From Polluticoccus soli (lineage in GTDB: Bacteria > Bacteroidota > Bacteroidia > Chitinophagales > Chitinophagaceae): 64,000 nt of DNA. Below the pieces are notes generated by a model. The model was not told the DNA's origin, ran no database searches, and worked only from the letters and a program-made list of their open reading frames with translations. Location of the stretch: assembly GCF_029269745.1 (NCBI RefSeq), contig NZ_JARJHT010000003.1:372001-436000 (forward strand), in the 5' to 3' direction. Shown piece after piece: positions 1 through 8,280 of the stretch. The stretch's first letter is position 1. Each line of letters begins with the position of its first letter. The translations under genes were made by a program, and so were the position numbers.

Positions 1-111
1 CCTGTAACTCCAGTTGACACTGTTGCTGGTGGTACTATGGACGCTGCTACTACTACAGGTGGCGTTACTGACACCGTAGCTGCAGACACTGCTAACCACG
101 CAGCTCACTAA
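1..111 (+). CDS. C-terminal end of an Ala/Thr-rich protein (partial)
   Basis: Frame 1 is open from the window edge to a TAA at 109-111 and gives the last 36 residues of a protein that starts outside the window. The visible part is low complexity, made almost only of Ala, Thr, Val, Gly and Asp, and ends in His-Ala-Ala-His. No domain can be recognised, so no function is given. A strong terminator at 152-178 closes this transcript, which separates it from the arsenic operon that follows. Confidence 0.6.
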   Translation, partial: PVTPVDTVAGGTMDAATTTGGVTDTVAADTANHAAH

Positions 112-151
112 TAAGGGAAAGGAATAATTGACTTTGTTTTCTGTTATTGGT

Positions 152-178
152 AAAAGCCGGCCTAGAGCCGGCTTTTTT
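152..178 (+). terminator. Rho-independent terminator
   Basis: A GC-rich stem AAAGCCGGC / GCCGGCTTT with the five-base loop CTAGA is followed by a T run. It ends the transcript of the partial upstream gene and argues against any arsR start upstream of it. Confidence 0.85.
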
Positions 179-199
179 ATTGCCGGTAAAATATTTTTT

Positions 200-233
200 T
201 TTGTTTCAAACATCAATCGTAATATTGCGATTG
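200..233 (+). promoter_or_regulatory. arsR promoter with overlapping palindromic operator
   Basis: TTTG at 200-203 and TAATATTG at 220-227, 16 bases apart, resemble the Bacteroidota -33 and -7 elements. The -7 element sits inside a near-perfect palindrome at 214-233, CAATCG-TAATATTG-CGATTG. A closely related palindrome recurs in front of arsM at 582-600. The natural reading is an ArsR dimer site that blocks the promoter (inference). The arsR start codon lies only 3 bases beyond the palindrome, so the mRNA is probably leaderless or nearly so. Confidence 0.6.
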
Positions 234-235
234 AT

Positions 236-565
236 ATGGGCGCGACCAAAACTGACCTCTTTACGAAAAAGCAAAACGAGATAGCAGCTATGGCCAAAGC
301 TATAGCACATCCCGCACGTATTGCCATACTGGAAGAGCTGTTGAAGGCTAACAGCTGCATTTGCGGCGACCTTGTAGAAGAACTGGGACTGGCGCAAGCC
401 ACTATCTCTCAACACCTGAAGGAGCTGAAGAACGTCGGGTTGATACAAGGCACTATTGAAGGCACCAGCATATGCTACTGCATTGACCCAAAAGTGTGGC
501 TGCAATACAAGCAGACCTTTGCCGAGCTATTCAAAGACATGCCCGCTAATAATAACTGCTGCTAA
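236..565 (+). CDS. arsR: ArsR-family metalloid-responsive repressor
   Basis: This is a 109-residue winged-helix repressor of the ArsR/SmtB family, expected to bind the operon's operators as a dimer and let go when As(III) binds. The start of recognition helix region reads HPARIAILEELL, followed by CIC at residues 41-43, the usual thiol pair of As(III) sensors, and the helix-turn-helix LGLAQATISQHLKEL at about 51-65. Further Cys pairs occur at 80/82 and 108/109. I chose ATG 236 because family members begin close to this TDLF(T)KKQ segment; an upstream TTG at 128 would have to be read through a terminator. It is the first gene of an arsenic operon and is probably autoregulated through the palindrome overlapping its promoter. 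Confidence 0.9.
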   Translation: MGATKTDLFTKKQNEIAAMAKAIAHPARIAILEELLKANSCICGDLVEELGLAQATISQHLKELKNVGLIQGTIEGTSICYCIDPKVWLQYKQTFAELFKDMPANNNCC

Positions 566-570
566 AAAAA

Positions 571-600
571 TTTGACTTAATCAATCGCAATATTGCAATA
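571..600 (+). promoter_or_regulatory. second ArsR-type operator, in front of arsM
   Basis: TTTG at 571-574 is followed by CAATCGCAATATTGCAATA at 582-600. This repeats the palindrome upstream of arsR with only small changes around the same AATATT centre. It probably lets ArsR control an internal promoter for arsM separately from arsR. The spacing between TTTG and the AATATTG core is 13-14 bases, shorter than the usual Bacteroidota spacing, so the promoter part is weaker than the operator part. Confidence 0.55.
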
Positions 601-619
601 AAGCCTAAACACTAATACA

Positions 620-1456
620 ATGAGCACCGATCAGGAACTGAAGGATCTGGTAAAACAGAAATACAGCGAAATAGCGCTGCAGGACAAAGAAACTAACGCG
701 GCTTCATGCTGCGGTTCGGGTTGCTGCAGCACAGAGGTATATAACATCATGAGTGATGATTACACCCAACTGCAAGGGTACAACCCCGATGCCGACCTGG
801 GGCTGGGTTGCGGACTTCCGACCGAATTTGCGCAAATAAAACCCGGTGATACAGTTATAGACTTGGGAAGCGGCGCGGGCAACGATTGTTTTGTAGCGCG
901 ATCTCAAACCGGTGAAACCGGGAAAGTGATAGGTATTGACTTTACGGAGGCGATGATAGACAAGGCAAGGGCCAATGCAGAAAAGCTTGGCTTTAACAAC
1001 GTTGAGTTCCGCCTGGGAGATATTGAACGGATGCCCGTAACAGCCAGCACTGCCGATGTAGTGGTGAGCAATTGCGTGCTCAACCTCGTTCCCAACAAAG
1101 CGAACGTATTCAAAGAGGTATTCCGAGTATTGAAATCGCGCGGCCACTTCAGCATATCAGACATAGTGTTGGTGGGCGAATTGCCTGCTAACCTGCAACA
1201 GGCTGCCGAAATGTATGCCGGATGCGTTAGTGGTGCTATTCAGAAAGAAGATTATCTCGGCCTCATCAAACAGGCAGGCTTTGAATCCCTCACCCTGCAA
1301 AAAGAAAAACAGATCATCATTCCAGACGACATACTCAGCACCTACTTGTCGGCCGAAGAGATCGCATCGTTCAAACAGAGCGGCACGGGCATATTTAGTG
1401 TTACTGTGTTTGCACGCAAACCAGATTGTTGTACGCCGGGTTCAGGCTGCTGCTAA
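620..1456 (+). CDS. arsM: Arsenite S-adenosylmethionine methyltransferase
   Basis: A 278-residue class I methyltransferase that transfers methyl groups from SAM to As(III). The SAM-binding motif DLGSGAGND is at 81-89. The three cysteines that bind As(III) in ArsM enzymes are present: C64 (GLGCG), C152 (VVSNCVLNL) and C202 (YAGCVSGAI). Extra Cys clusters sit near both ends, CCGSGCC at 30-36 and CC...GCC at the extreme C-terminus; these are common ornaments of bacterial ArsM and may help capture metalloid. The gene lies behind its own ArsR-type operator and 8 bases ahead of a small membrane-protein gene. Methylated products would leave as volatile arsines or through other transporters; no efflux pump gene is in the window. 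Confidence 0.93.
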   Translation: MSTDQELKDLVKQKYSEIALQDKETNAASCCGSGCCSTEVYNIMSDDYTQLQGYNPDADLGLGCGLPTEFAQIKPGDTVIDLGSGAGNDCFVARSQTGETGKVIGIDFTEAMIDKARANAEKLGFNNVEFRLGDIERMPVTASTADVVVSNCVLNLVPNKANVFKEVFRVLKSRGHFSISDIVLVGELPANLQQAAEMYAGCVSGAIQKEDYLGLIKQAGFESLTLQKEKQIIIPDDILSTYLSAEEIASFKQSGTGIFSVTVFARKPDCCTPGSGCC

Positions 1457-1464
1457 TAGACTAT

Positions 1465-1620
1465 ATGAAACAAAACATCTCACTTTATCTCGGCCGTCAC
1501 AAGCGTTTCGGCATTATCCTGCTCGGCATAATCGGTCTTAACCTGACTATGGGTTTCGACCTCCGTTTCACGATCATCAACCTGCTTTGGATATTGATAA
1601 GCGTAGTAAAAATAGACTAA
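1465..1620 (+). CDS. small membrane protein in the arsenic operon
   Basis: A 51-residue protein starting at ATG 1465, with a basic N-terminus (MKQNISLYLGRHKRF) and one or two hydrophobic segments, roughly residues 16-27 and 33-48. I do not recognise a family. It sits between arsM and arsC, and its TAA (1618-1620) overlaps the arsC ATG (1620-1622) by one base, so its translation is probably coupled to that of arsC. Such tight packing supports a real gene despite the small size. It is far too small to be an ArsB or Acr3 pump. It could be a subunit or anchor, but that is only a guess from context. Confidence 0.6.
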   Translation: MKQNISLYLGRHKRFGIILLGIIGLNLTMGFDLRFTIINLLWILISVVKID

Positions 1621-2036
1621 TGAAGAACGTACTGGTATTATGCACCGGCAATAGCTGCCGCAGCCAGATAGCTGAAGGCTACCTGCGGCAGTTTGCCGGA
1701 GATAAGGCAATTATTTACAGCGCGGGGGTAGAAACACATGGCGTCAACCCGCGTGCAATTGCCATCATGCAAAAAGATGGCGTGGATATAACAGGGCAGA
1801 CCTCCAACAACATGAACGAATACAGGGATATCCCGTTCGACTTTGTGATAACTGTATGCGATAATGCCAAAGAGCGCTGCCCTTACTTCCCTAGCAACGC
1901 GAAGAAGTTTCACCACAACTTCCCCGACCCGGCAAAAGCAACAGGAACGGAAGACCATATCATGCACGAGTTTCGCATGGTGCGCGATATGATAAAGGAC
2001 TACTGCAAAAATTTTGTGCAAACCAATTTGGGCTAA
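1620..2036 (+). CDS. arsC: Thioredoxin-coupled arsenate reductase
   Basis: A 138-residue protein of the low-molecular-weight phosphatase fold that reduces As(V) to As(III). The P-loop C-x5-R is C8-TGNSC-R14. The two further redox cysteines, C80 and C87 in TVCDNAKERCP, have the same spacing as Cys10, Cys82 and Cys89 of the Staphylococcus pI258 enzyme, so this is the thioredoxin-dependent type and not the glutaredoxin type. The DP loop FPDPAK is at 101-106. Start ATG 1620 overlaps the preceding stop; an earlier in-frame start would read through the preceding small gene. It feeds As(III) to ArsM in the same operon. Confidence 0.92.
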   Translation: MKNVLVLCTGNSCRSQIAEGYLRQFAGDKAIIYSAGVETHGVNPRAIAIMQKDGVDITGQTSNNMNEYRDIPFDFVITVCDNAKERCPYFPSNAKKFHHNFPDPAKATGTEDHIMHEFRMVRDMIKDYCKNFVQTNLG

Positions 2037-2037
2037 G

Positions 2038-2658
2038 ATGGAAGGAAAAGCACACTGGGAAAATGTTTATGCAACCAAACAGCCCAACGAAGTGAGCTGG
2101 ACGCAAGACATTCCGCAGACTTCATTGGATTTCATTCACAGCTTTGGCGTTGACAGGAATGCCCGAATAATTGACATTGGCGGCGGCGACAGCAGGCTGG
2201 TTGATTTCTTGCTGGCGGAAGGCTATCAAAACATCACAGTGCTGGACATATCGGCCAATGCCATAGAACGCGCGAAGGAAAGACTGGGAGCTGTAGCAGA
2301 AAAAGTGAACTGGATCGTCTCCGACATTACGGAGTTTGAGCCAACTGAAACCTACGATGTATGGCATGATAGGGCCACTTTCCATTTCCTCACCACGCCG
2401 GAACAAATAACCAGGTATCTGGCCACGGCAAGGAACGCTGTAAAGGGCTATGTTACCATTGGTACTTTTTCGGAGAACGGACCTAAAAAATGTAGCGGTC
2501 TTGATATTAAACAATACACCGAAACGAAATTGGCGACAGAACTAGCCAACGGCTTTCAAAAGATCAGGTGTATAGAAGAAGACCATATAACGCCATTCAA
2601 TACAGTACAAAACTTTCTGTTCTGCAGCTTTAAACGAGAGTTGAAAACCGCAGCTTAG
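2038..2658 (+). CDS. Class I SAM-dependent methyltransferase of the ars operon
   Basis: A 206-residue protein with SAM motif I IDIGGGDSRL near residues 44-53 and the acidic loop VLDIS about 20 residues later. It starts two bases after the arsC stop, so it belongs to the arsenic operon. It differs from ArsM: it is shorter and lacks the Cys-rich ends and the three As-binding cysteines. Related methyltransferases often accompany arsR or arsC in Bacteroidota and Proteobacteria, but their substrate is not settled, and I do not assign one. The start ATG 2038 was preferred over an in-frame start inside arsC. Confidence 0.75.
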   Translation: MEGKAHWENVYATKQPNEVSWTQDIPQTSLDFIHSFGVDRNARIIDIGGGDSRLVDFLLAEGYQNITVLDISANAIERAKERLGAVAEKVNWIVSDITEFEPTETYDVWHDRATFHFLTTPEQITRYLATARNAVKGYVTIGTFSENGPKKCSGLDIKQYTETKLATELANGFQKIRCIEEDHITPFNTVQNFLFCSFKRELKTAA

Positions 2659-2661
2659 CCA

Positions 2662-2970
2662 CTAGCTAGAATGCCAGCCACGGTCCCAGACGTCAGCATA
2701 CTCTTCGGGGTGGCGCTGAAACAGGCCGTGCACAAACGGACATAGAGGGACTACTTTTAGATCGTGGCTACGCACATAGGCCAACATTTCTGTTACCAGC
2801 CTTTTGCCTACACCCTGCCCCGAAAGCTTCTGCGATACTTCGGTATGAAAGATCACCATTTTGTTGGCGGTTATCCTGAAAACCATTTCGGCAAGGCGTT
2901 CACCATTCTCTTCTATTTTAAACGCTCCGTTACCAGTTGTAGGGTCCAGTTCCAGTTCGATATCGTTCAT
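2662..2970 (-). CDS. Small GNAT-fold N-acetyltransferase (YjdJ-like)
   Basis: A 102-residue protein with the acetyl-CoA loop LSGQGVGKRLV and the C-terminal signature VVPLCPFVHGLFQRHPEEY. This matches the compact YjdJ-type branch of the GNAT superfamily (GNAT_acetyltransf_2). The acceptor is unknown for this branch. It is convergent with the last gene of the arsenic operon, the two stops lying 3 bases apart, so it is transcribed separately. Confidence 0.8.
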   Translation of the reverse strand: MNDIELELDPTTGNGAFKIEENGERLAEMVFRITANKMVIFHTEVSQKLSGQGVGKRLVTEMLAYVRSHDLKVVPLCPFVHGLFQRHPEEYADVWDRGWHSS

Positions 2971-3012
2971 TGCAAATAAATTGGGTCATCTGAAGAGGTA
3001 AAAGTAACTCGA

Positions 3013-3048
3013 TAAAAACTAAGAATCACAACCCGAAAGTTGTGATTC
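3013..3048 (-). terminator. Terminator downstream of the trypsin-like protease gene
   Basis: On the minus strand a perfect ten-base stem GAATCACAAC / GTTGTGATTC with loop TTTCGG is followed by TTAGTTTTTATC. It lies about 100 bases beyond the protease stop. A second, shorter hairpin TGCCTG-TAATAT-CAGGCA at 3054-3071 lies just before it. Confidence 0.7.
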
Positions 3049-3150
3049 TCATTGCCTGTAATATCAGGCAGATACGCAGTACAGCTGCTATTATTATAAC
3101 CTCATTTTAATACCTCAAACCACTTGTATGCAAACTCATCTTCAAAGAGA

Positions 3151-4221
3151 TCACCGCAGCACAGGCACCTTTCCGGTAAATCGAAAACCTCTATCGTTGG
3201 CGATATTGATGAAGTAAAGCGCATTCTGCAGGTCCGCTGCTTCAATACTGTACTCTCTATGGCCAGCCGCCCATGTGCCAGAACGCAGTGCGCGGCCCTC
3301 GTAGTTATATAATGTATACTGCAACTCCGTTGTCGCCACATCTTCCAGCGCTACAGTTATTTCGCGGTCTGTTCTCCGTACTTCAGCCTGTGTGCGTGTC
3401 ACCTCGCCTACCGACAAAGTACTGTCGGCGTATATTACCGAATCTATCCACTGACGGTAAGCAGACACCCTGGTATAGACACCCGGGGCATCAGTAGTCG
3501 TCCATGCACCGCCGCCCCAGCTTACAACACCCGTCTGCACCGGGCCATTGCTGGTGTTCGCAAACAGCGGTCCGCCGCTGTCGCCGGCGGCGCCGCCTAT
3601 ATTTCCACTAAACATACCTGCGCAAACCATGTCGGCCAGGATGGCGCCACCATATAGCTGGTTGCACTGCGTGTTGCCGATCACTTGTATTGGCGCAAAC
3701 TGCAGCGTATCGGGCTGGGCGCCTAAGTTCAGCGTATCATAGATACCGAAGCCGACGATGTTCACCGGGTCGCCATCATCGTACAGGGAGTTATCTCCTT
3801 GTGCGGGCATGGCAATGGGCGAAACATTGGTTACCGGCGTACGGAGTTTTATCAGGGCTATATCATAACCATCGCCGGTAAGGCTATACTTTTTGTGCAC
3901 ATAGATCTTCGCCGACCTGACACGAACATAGCCACCTTGTGACGGCACATAAGGCGCTACCGCCACATCAATGCTGTCGAACTTCTTCGAGGTAAACTGG
4001 CTGAAAGCACAGTGTCCTGCCGTAAGCACCCATTGTGGGTGAATAAGCGAGGCTCCGCATATCAGCGGGCTGAGCGTGGCACTCTGTGGCGCTACCAGCG
4101 AGCAAAAGAAATCTGCATTGCCGGTGATGCCGCTGCCCCCTACTACGGGTTGGGCCGTGGCCTGTTTGGCTGCTGTCGCTATAACAGCCGAAAATGCTAG
4201 CGTAGATAGAAGCTTGTTCAT
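3151..4221 (-). CDS. Secreted trypsin-fold serine protease with T9SS sorting domain
   Basis: A 356-residue S1-family endopeptidase. A signal peptide (MNKLLSTLAFSAVIATAAKQ) covers about the first 23 residues. The catalytic triad is H70 (TAGHC), D120 (YDIALIKL) and S215 (GDSGGP). The last 80 or so residues form a T9SS type A sorting domain (LYNYEGRALRSGTW... ending in FTGKVPVLR), so the protein should cross the outer membrane and be released or anchored at the surface. The residue that would correspond to chymotrypsin 189 at the base of the specificity pocket is G209, and the position of Cys191 is Ala, so it should not cleave after Lys/Arg like trypsin. The start at 4221 is chosen because the signal peptide begins there. 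Confidence 0.9.
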   Translation of the reverse strand: MNKLLSTLAFSAVIATAAKQATAQPVVGGSGITGNADFFCSLVAPQSATLSPLICGASLIHPQWVLTAGHCAFSQFTSKKFDSIDVAVAPYVPSQGGYVRVRSAKIYVHKKYSLTGDGYDIALIKLRTPVTNVSPIAMPAQGDNSLYDDGDPVNIVGFGIYDTLNLGAQPDTLQFAPIQVIGNTQCNQLYGGAILADMVCAGMFSGNIGGAAGDSGGPLFANTSNGPVQTGVVSWGGGAWTTTDAPGVYTRVSAYRQWIDSVIYADSTLSVGEVTRTQAEVRRTDREITVALEDVATTELQYTLYNYEGRALRSGTWAAGHREYSIEAADLQNALYFINIANDRGFRFTGKVPVLR

Positions 4222-4478
4222 GTACCTGGTTTTATGTCTTACTCCATTATAAATGCAGACAGAGTACAAAAGGTTGCCTGTTGGCATAAAAAAATAATTT
4301 GTCGCAACGACATAACTAAAACGCAACTTCAAACCACGCCCCCTATTGAATACCAATGCCGTTCAGTATGAACAAAAGCATTTGATTATCAAACCCATGT
4401 GGCACGATTTTTTAGCTTTTTTATTTTACAGCTGGTTGCCAAAAAAACGACTAGCTTCAATCTCAATTAGCACACAGC

Positions 4479-7055
4479 TTGGACGCCCTCGAAAACATAT
4501 CGACCCAAACGGGTACCGACACCGCCACCCGGCACTTGTACGAACGCCTGGAAGCCCTCATGGCCGGACAGGGAGAAGTACTGGAAATGATATCGAAGGG
4601 CGCGCCTCTCGGCACTATTCTCAATCGTATCGTAGCATGGGTGCAGGCACAGAGCACAGAAGGCGCCATAGCCAGCATACTGCTGACAGATGAAGAGGGC
4701 AAGCACTTGCTGCATGGCTCTGCCCCCGACCTTCCCGCAGACTATAACAGCACCATACATGGTGCCCAGATAGGTCCCGAAGCAGGGTCGTGCGGAACAG
4801 CCGCTTACAAAACGCTCACAACGATCGTTGAAGACATTGCCACCGACCCGCTGTGGAAAGACTACAAAGACCTTGCATTGGCGCATGGTTTACGTGCCTG
4901 CTGGTCTACCCCTCTTATGGGAAAGGAAGGCAAAGTACTGGGCACGTTCGCTATTTATTATAAACACCCCAAAAGTCCGGCTGCCGACGACCTGCACATA
5001 CTGAAGCTGGTAAGCCGCACAACAGTGCTTGCCATAGAGCACCAGCATGTAGAAGAAGAACGTACTAAAGCACGCCGTGCCGAACAGGCAGCACTTGAGG
5101 CCTCAAAAGCCGAAAGGCACCGGTTATACCAGCTATTCATGAATGCATCGGCCATGATCGCCGTATTGCACGGACCCAAGTTGGTGGTAGAAACTGCCAA
5201 TCCTGCTTTTATGCAATCAGTGGGGCCTGGCCGTAAGGTGATTGGCCTGCCCATCAGGGAGGCGCTGCCAGAACTGGTAACCCAGGGCATTTTCGATATA
5301 CTCGATATCGTGTACCAAACCGGCGAAACGCAGCAAGGTCACGAGATACTGTTGAAACTGGACCGCAACGAGGATGGTAACCTGCAGGATTGCTATTTCG
5401 ATTTCGTAGCCAACCCGCTGAAGAATGAGGCTGGCGAAGTAGAAGGCATTTTCGGCCACGCGGTTGATGTAACAGAGTTTGTAATGGCCCGCAAGCGTGC
5501 CGAAGAAAACGAAAAACGCTTCAAGAGCTTTGTATACGCCTCGCCTGCCCCAATTGGTATTTACGTTGGCCGCGAAATGCGGATAGAAACAATGAACGAT
5601 GCCTTACTGGCAGCCTGGGACCGCACGCGCGAAGAGGTAGAAGGAAAAACCTATTACGAGGTACTTTACGAGCTGGCGGACCAGCCGTTCTTTAAAATAC
5701 TGGATGACGTATACACCACCGGCATCCCATACCACGCAACTGAAGACCGCGTTGACCTGATGCGCAACGGCGTAAAAACAACTACTTACTACAACTTTAC
5801 CTTCTCGCCCCTGCTGGACGAGAACGGAAAAGTATATGGTGTGATGAACACCGCCACCGAAGTAACCGACCTGGTGCGTGCAAAACAACGATTGGGCGAG
5901 GCTGAAGAAAACCTGCGTAATGCATTGCACGTGGCCGATATGGCTACCTGGCACGCTGATCTTAAAGAGGGCATCGTTACCGTGTCTGAAAGATTGAAGG
6001 ATTGGCTGGGATTGCAATCTACCAGGGCCACGATAGCCGTGCTGCTTGAAAAGATGCACCCCGACGACAAGACAGCAGCGATGGTGCCGATGGCCAATAT
6101 CATTAATGGCGATGGCCACTACGAGGCAGAGCACCGTGTTACTGTAGACGGCAAAACAAAAATGCTGCACTCGAAGGGCAAACTGTACATGGATGAAAGG
6201 GGAATGCCTCAATACATGATAGGCACTACGCGCGACATCACCCTTGAAAAGCTAATGCAGGAAGAACTGGAGGCGCTGGTGGAATACCGCACCCTGGAAT
6301 TGAAAAAAGCCAATGACGAACTGCTGACTGTGAACGACAACCTGCAGCAGTTTGTATACGTAGCCAGCCACGACCTGCAGGAGCCGCTGCGCAAGATCAA
6401 TATCTTCACAGATATGATAGTGCGGAAACATAAACAAGAGCTAACCACCGATGGCGAGATGTATTTCGGAAAAATATCCGATGCGGCACAACGCATGTCA
6501 AGCCTACTGAGTGACCTGCTCAACTTCTCGCGCATGGGCGCAAAGCAGGAGGTATTCTTCCCTACCGACCTGAACCGCACCATCAGCAAGATAATAGTGG
6601 ACTACGAAGTGCTCATCAAGCAAAAGAACGCTACGATAATAATCGACAATATTTGCCAGGTAGATGCAGTGCCTATACAAATGAACCAGCTTTTCTTCAA
6701 CCTCGTGGGCAATGCATTGAAGTATTCAAAGGATGACAGGGCGCCGCTTATTCACATCGGCTCGCGCACGATGCCCAGACACGAAGTGCTGCAGTACGAA
6801 CGACTGAACCCAAAAATAGACCACGTAGAGATAGTGGTGACCGACAACGGCATTGGATTTGAACAGGAATATGCCGAACAGATCTTTGTCATCTTCCAAC
6901 GCCTGCACCGCCGCGAGCAGTTTGAAGGTACCGGCATAGGCCTTGCACTATGTAAAAAAATCGCGGAATTCCACAACGGTATCATCTTCGCCAAAGGCAC
7001 GCCAGAAAAGGGCGCGAGCTTCCATATCATATTGCCGGTAAAACACGTGGGCTAG
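4479..7055 (+). CDS. Soluble GAF/multi-PAS sensor histidine kinase
   Basis: An 858-residue kinase without membrane segments. An N-terminal GAF domain (about 30-190, with GPEAGSCGTAAY and the WSTPLMGKEGKVLGTFAIYY end) is followed by three PAS domains (about 215-335, 345-470, 480-595). Next come the DHp helix with H631 in VASHDLQEPLRK and the HATPase domain (N-box FFNLVGNALKYS, G1 box VVTDNGIGF, G2 box GTGIGLAL). The H-box SHDLQEPLR is the type used by phytochrome-like kinases. No response regulator is adjacent, so the partner is unknown. There is no ATG between the upstream in-frame stop at 4452 and ATG 4560, so the start is either TTG 4479 or the shorter ATG 4560. Its stop lies 3 bases from the stop of the convergent VOC gene. 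Confidence 0.9.
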   Translation: MDALENISTQTGTDTATRHLYERLEALMAGQGEVLEMISKGAPLGTILNRIVAWVQAQSTEGAIASILLTDEEGKHLLHGSAPDLPADYNSTIHGAQIGPEAGSCGTAAYKTLTTIVEDIATDPLWKDYKDLALAHGLRACWSTPLMGKEGKVLGTFAIYYKHPKSPAADDLHILKLVSRTTVLAIEHQHVEEERTKARRAEQAALEASKAERHRLYQLFMNASAMIAVLHGPKLVVETANPAFMQSVGPGRKVIGLPIREALPELVTQGIFDILDIVYQTGETQQGHEILLKLDRNEDGNLQDCYFDFVANPLKNEAGEVEGIFGHAVDVTEFVMARKRAEENEKRFKSFVYASPAPIGIYVGREMRIETMNDALLAAWDRTREEVEGKTYYEVLYELADQPFFKILDDVYTTGIPYHATEDRVDLMRNGVKTTTYYNFTFSPLLDENGKVYGVMNTATEVTDLVRAKQRLGEAEENLRNALHVADMATWHADLKEGIVTVSERLKDWLGLQSTRATIAVLLEKMHPDDKTAAMVPMANIINGDGHYEAEHRVTVDGKTKMLHSKGKLYMDERGMPQYMIGTTRDITLEKLMQEELEALVEYRTLELKKANDELLTVNDNLQQFVYVASHDLQEPLRKINIFTDMIVRKHKQELTTDGEMYFGKISDAAQRMSSLLSDLLNFSRMGAKQEVFFPTDLNRTISKIIVDYEVLIKQKNATIIIDNICQVDAVPIQMNQLFFNLVGNALKYSKDDRAPLIHIGSRTMPRHEVLQYERLNPKIDHVEIVVTDNGIGFEQEYAEQIFVIFQRLHRREQFEGTGIGLALCKKIAEFHNGIIFAKGTPEKGASFHIILPVKHVG

Positions 7056-7058
7056 CCA

Positions 7059-7562
7059 CTAGTCCTTACCATTAAACACATCACGCAGCTTGTTGATGTC
7101 GAGCTTTTTCATCTGCATCATGGCGGCCATGGCGCGTTCTACTTTTGTGCGGTCTTTATCTTTCAGCATTTTAATGAACTCAGACGGCACTATCTGCCAA
7201 GATACGCCGAACCTATCTTTCAGCCAGCCACACATCTGCGACCTTGGATCGCCGCCAGAGCTCAAGTTTTCCCAATAGTAGTCTATCTCCTCCTGTGAAT
7301 CGCAGTAAACGATAAACGAAATAGCCTCGGTAAATTCAAACTCCGGTCCGGCGTTCAGCGCTACAAAGTCGGACCCTTCCAGCTTGAACTCGATGGTCAG
7401 CGTAGTACCTTCCAGCATCTGGTGCTGTTCAAAACCGGCATCGGTATAATAGGTCTTGTCGCCTATGGAAGAATTCTTGAAAATAGAGACGTAGTGGGTT
7501 ACCGCCTCGTCGGCATTGCGGTTGAACCAGAAGTTGGGGACGATCTTTTGAACGATGGCCAT
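7059..7562 (-). CDS. VOC-fold protein, PhnB/YjdN-like
   Basis: A 167-residue protein of the vicinal oxygen chelate superfamily in the PhnB/3-demethylubiquinone methyltransferase-like group. Typical parts are KIVPNFWFNRNADEAVTHYVSIF at the start, GSDFVALNAGPEFEFTEAISFIVYC in the middle and GWLKDRFGVSWQIVP towards the end. Members of this group are usually annotated without a proven substrate. The gene stands alone between convergent and co-directional neighbours, 55 bases downstream of the response regulator gene's stop. Confidence 0.88.
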   Translation of the reverse strand: MAIVQKIVPNFWFNRNADEAVTHYVSIFKNSSIGDKTYYTDAGFEQHQMLEGTTLTIEFKLEGSDFVALNAGPEFEFTEAISFIVYCDSQEEIDYYWENLSSGGDPRSQMCGWLKDRFGVSWQIVPSEFIKMLKDKDRTKVERAMAAMMQMKKLDINKLRDVFNGKD

Positions 7563-7617
7563 GTGTATTTAGGATTTGGATGCACACAAGTTCCTAAATT
7601 TTCGAACCAATCGATCG

Positions 7618-8268
7618 TTATTCTACAATACCATTTTTAACGGCATACATAACCAGGCCTGCGGTGTTGCGCACTCCAATCTTTTCCAACAGGTTAGCGC
7701 GTATACCTTCCACCGTGCGTGCACTCAAAAAAACTTTTTCACCTATCTCCGCAGCCGTATGTTCGGCGCAAATAAGACGCAGCACTTCCAGTTCGCGGTC
7801 GTTCAGTTTTATTTCGGGCTTGAAGCGCGGCGATGCTTTTTGTTTTTGCATCAGGCTTTTCAGCATGGTATTGCTCACCAGGTCGTTGAAGTAGTAGCCC
7901 GTTTCGTGCGCAGAACGGATGGCGGTTTTGATCTCATCGGGCTCTGCGTTCTTTATAAGATAGCCATTCGCGCCGTTCTCCATCAGGTGCACAATGAAGT
8001 GCTCGTCATCAAACATGGTAAGGATAATGATCTTCATATCCGGGTATAGCCTGCGTATCTCCTTGGTGGTGTCTATGCCATCCATCTCCGGCATCTTCAG
8101 GTCTATCAGCGCCACATCGGGCTGTTGTTGCTCCAGCAGCTCCAGTAGCTTACGGCCATTGTCGGCTTCACCTATGCAGTCTATACCCTTGTCGTTACTG
8201 AGGGCAAAGCGCAATCCCTGGCGAAATATCTTATGGTCGTCGGCGATGGCAAATTTGATGGCAGGCAT
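7618..8268 (-). CDS. NarL/FixJ-family response regulator
   Basis: A 216-residue regulator with a receiver domain (acidic pair D10/D11, phospho-acceptor D56 in ALIDLKMPEMDG, the switch Thr in ILTMFDD and K in LIKNAEP) and a C-terminal LuxR-type helix-turn-helix (LNDRELEVLRLICAEHTAAEIGEKVFLSARTVEGIRANL). It starts 12 bases after the stop of the histidine kinase gene and is almost certainly its partner. A TACGTA inverted repeat lies upstream of the operon's first gene and is a candidate binding site (inference). Confidence 0.93.
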   Translation of the reverse strand: MPAIKFAIADDHKIFRQGLRFALSNDKGIDCIGEADNGRKLLELLEQQQPDVALIDLKMPEMDGIDTTKEIRRLYPDMKIIILTMFDDEHFIVHLMENGANGYLIKNAEPDEIKTAIRSAHETGYYFNDLVSNTMLKSLMQKQKASPRFKPEIKLNDRELEVLRLICAEHTAAEIGEKVFLSARTVEGIRANLLEKIGVRNTAGLVMYAVKNGIVE

Positions 8269-8280
8269 AGTGAGATCGTT

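Noticed and set aside
128-235. An upstream TTG start for arsR at 128
   Set aside because: The extension would run through a strong terminator and the promoter/operator; the family length and the position of conserved residues fit ATG 236.
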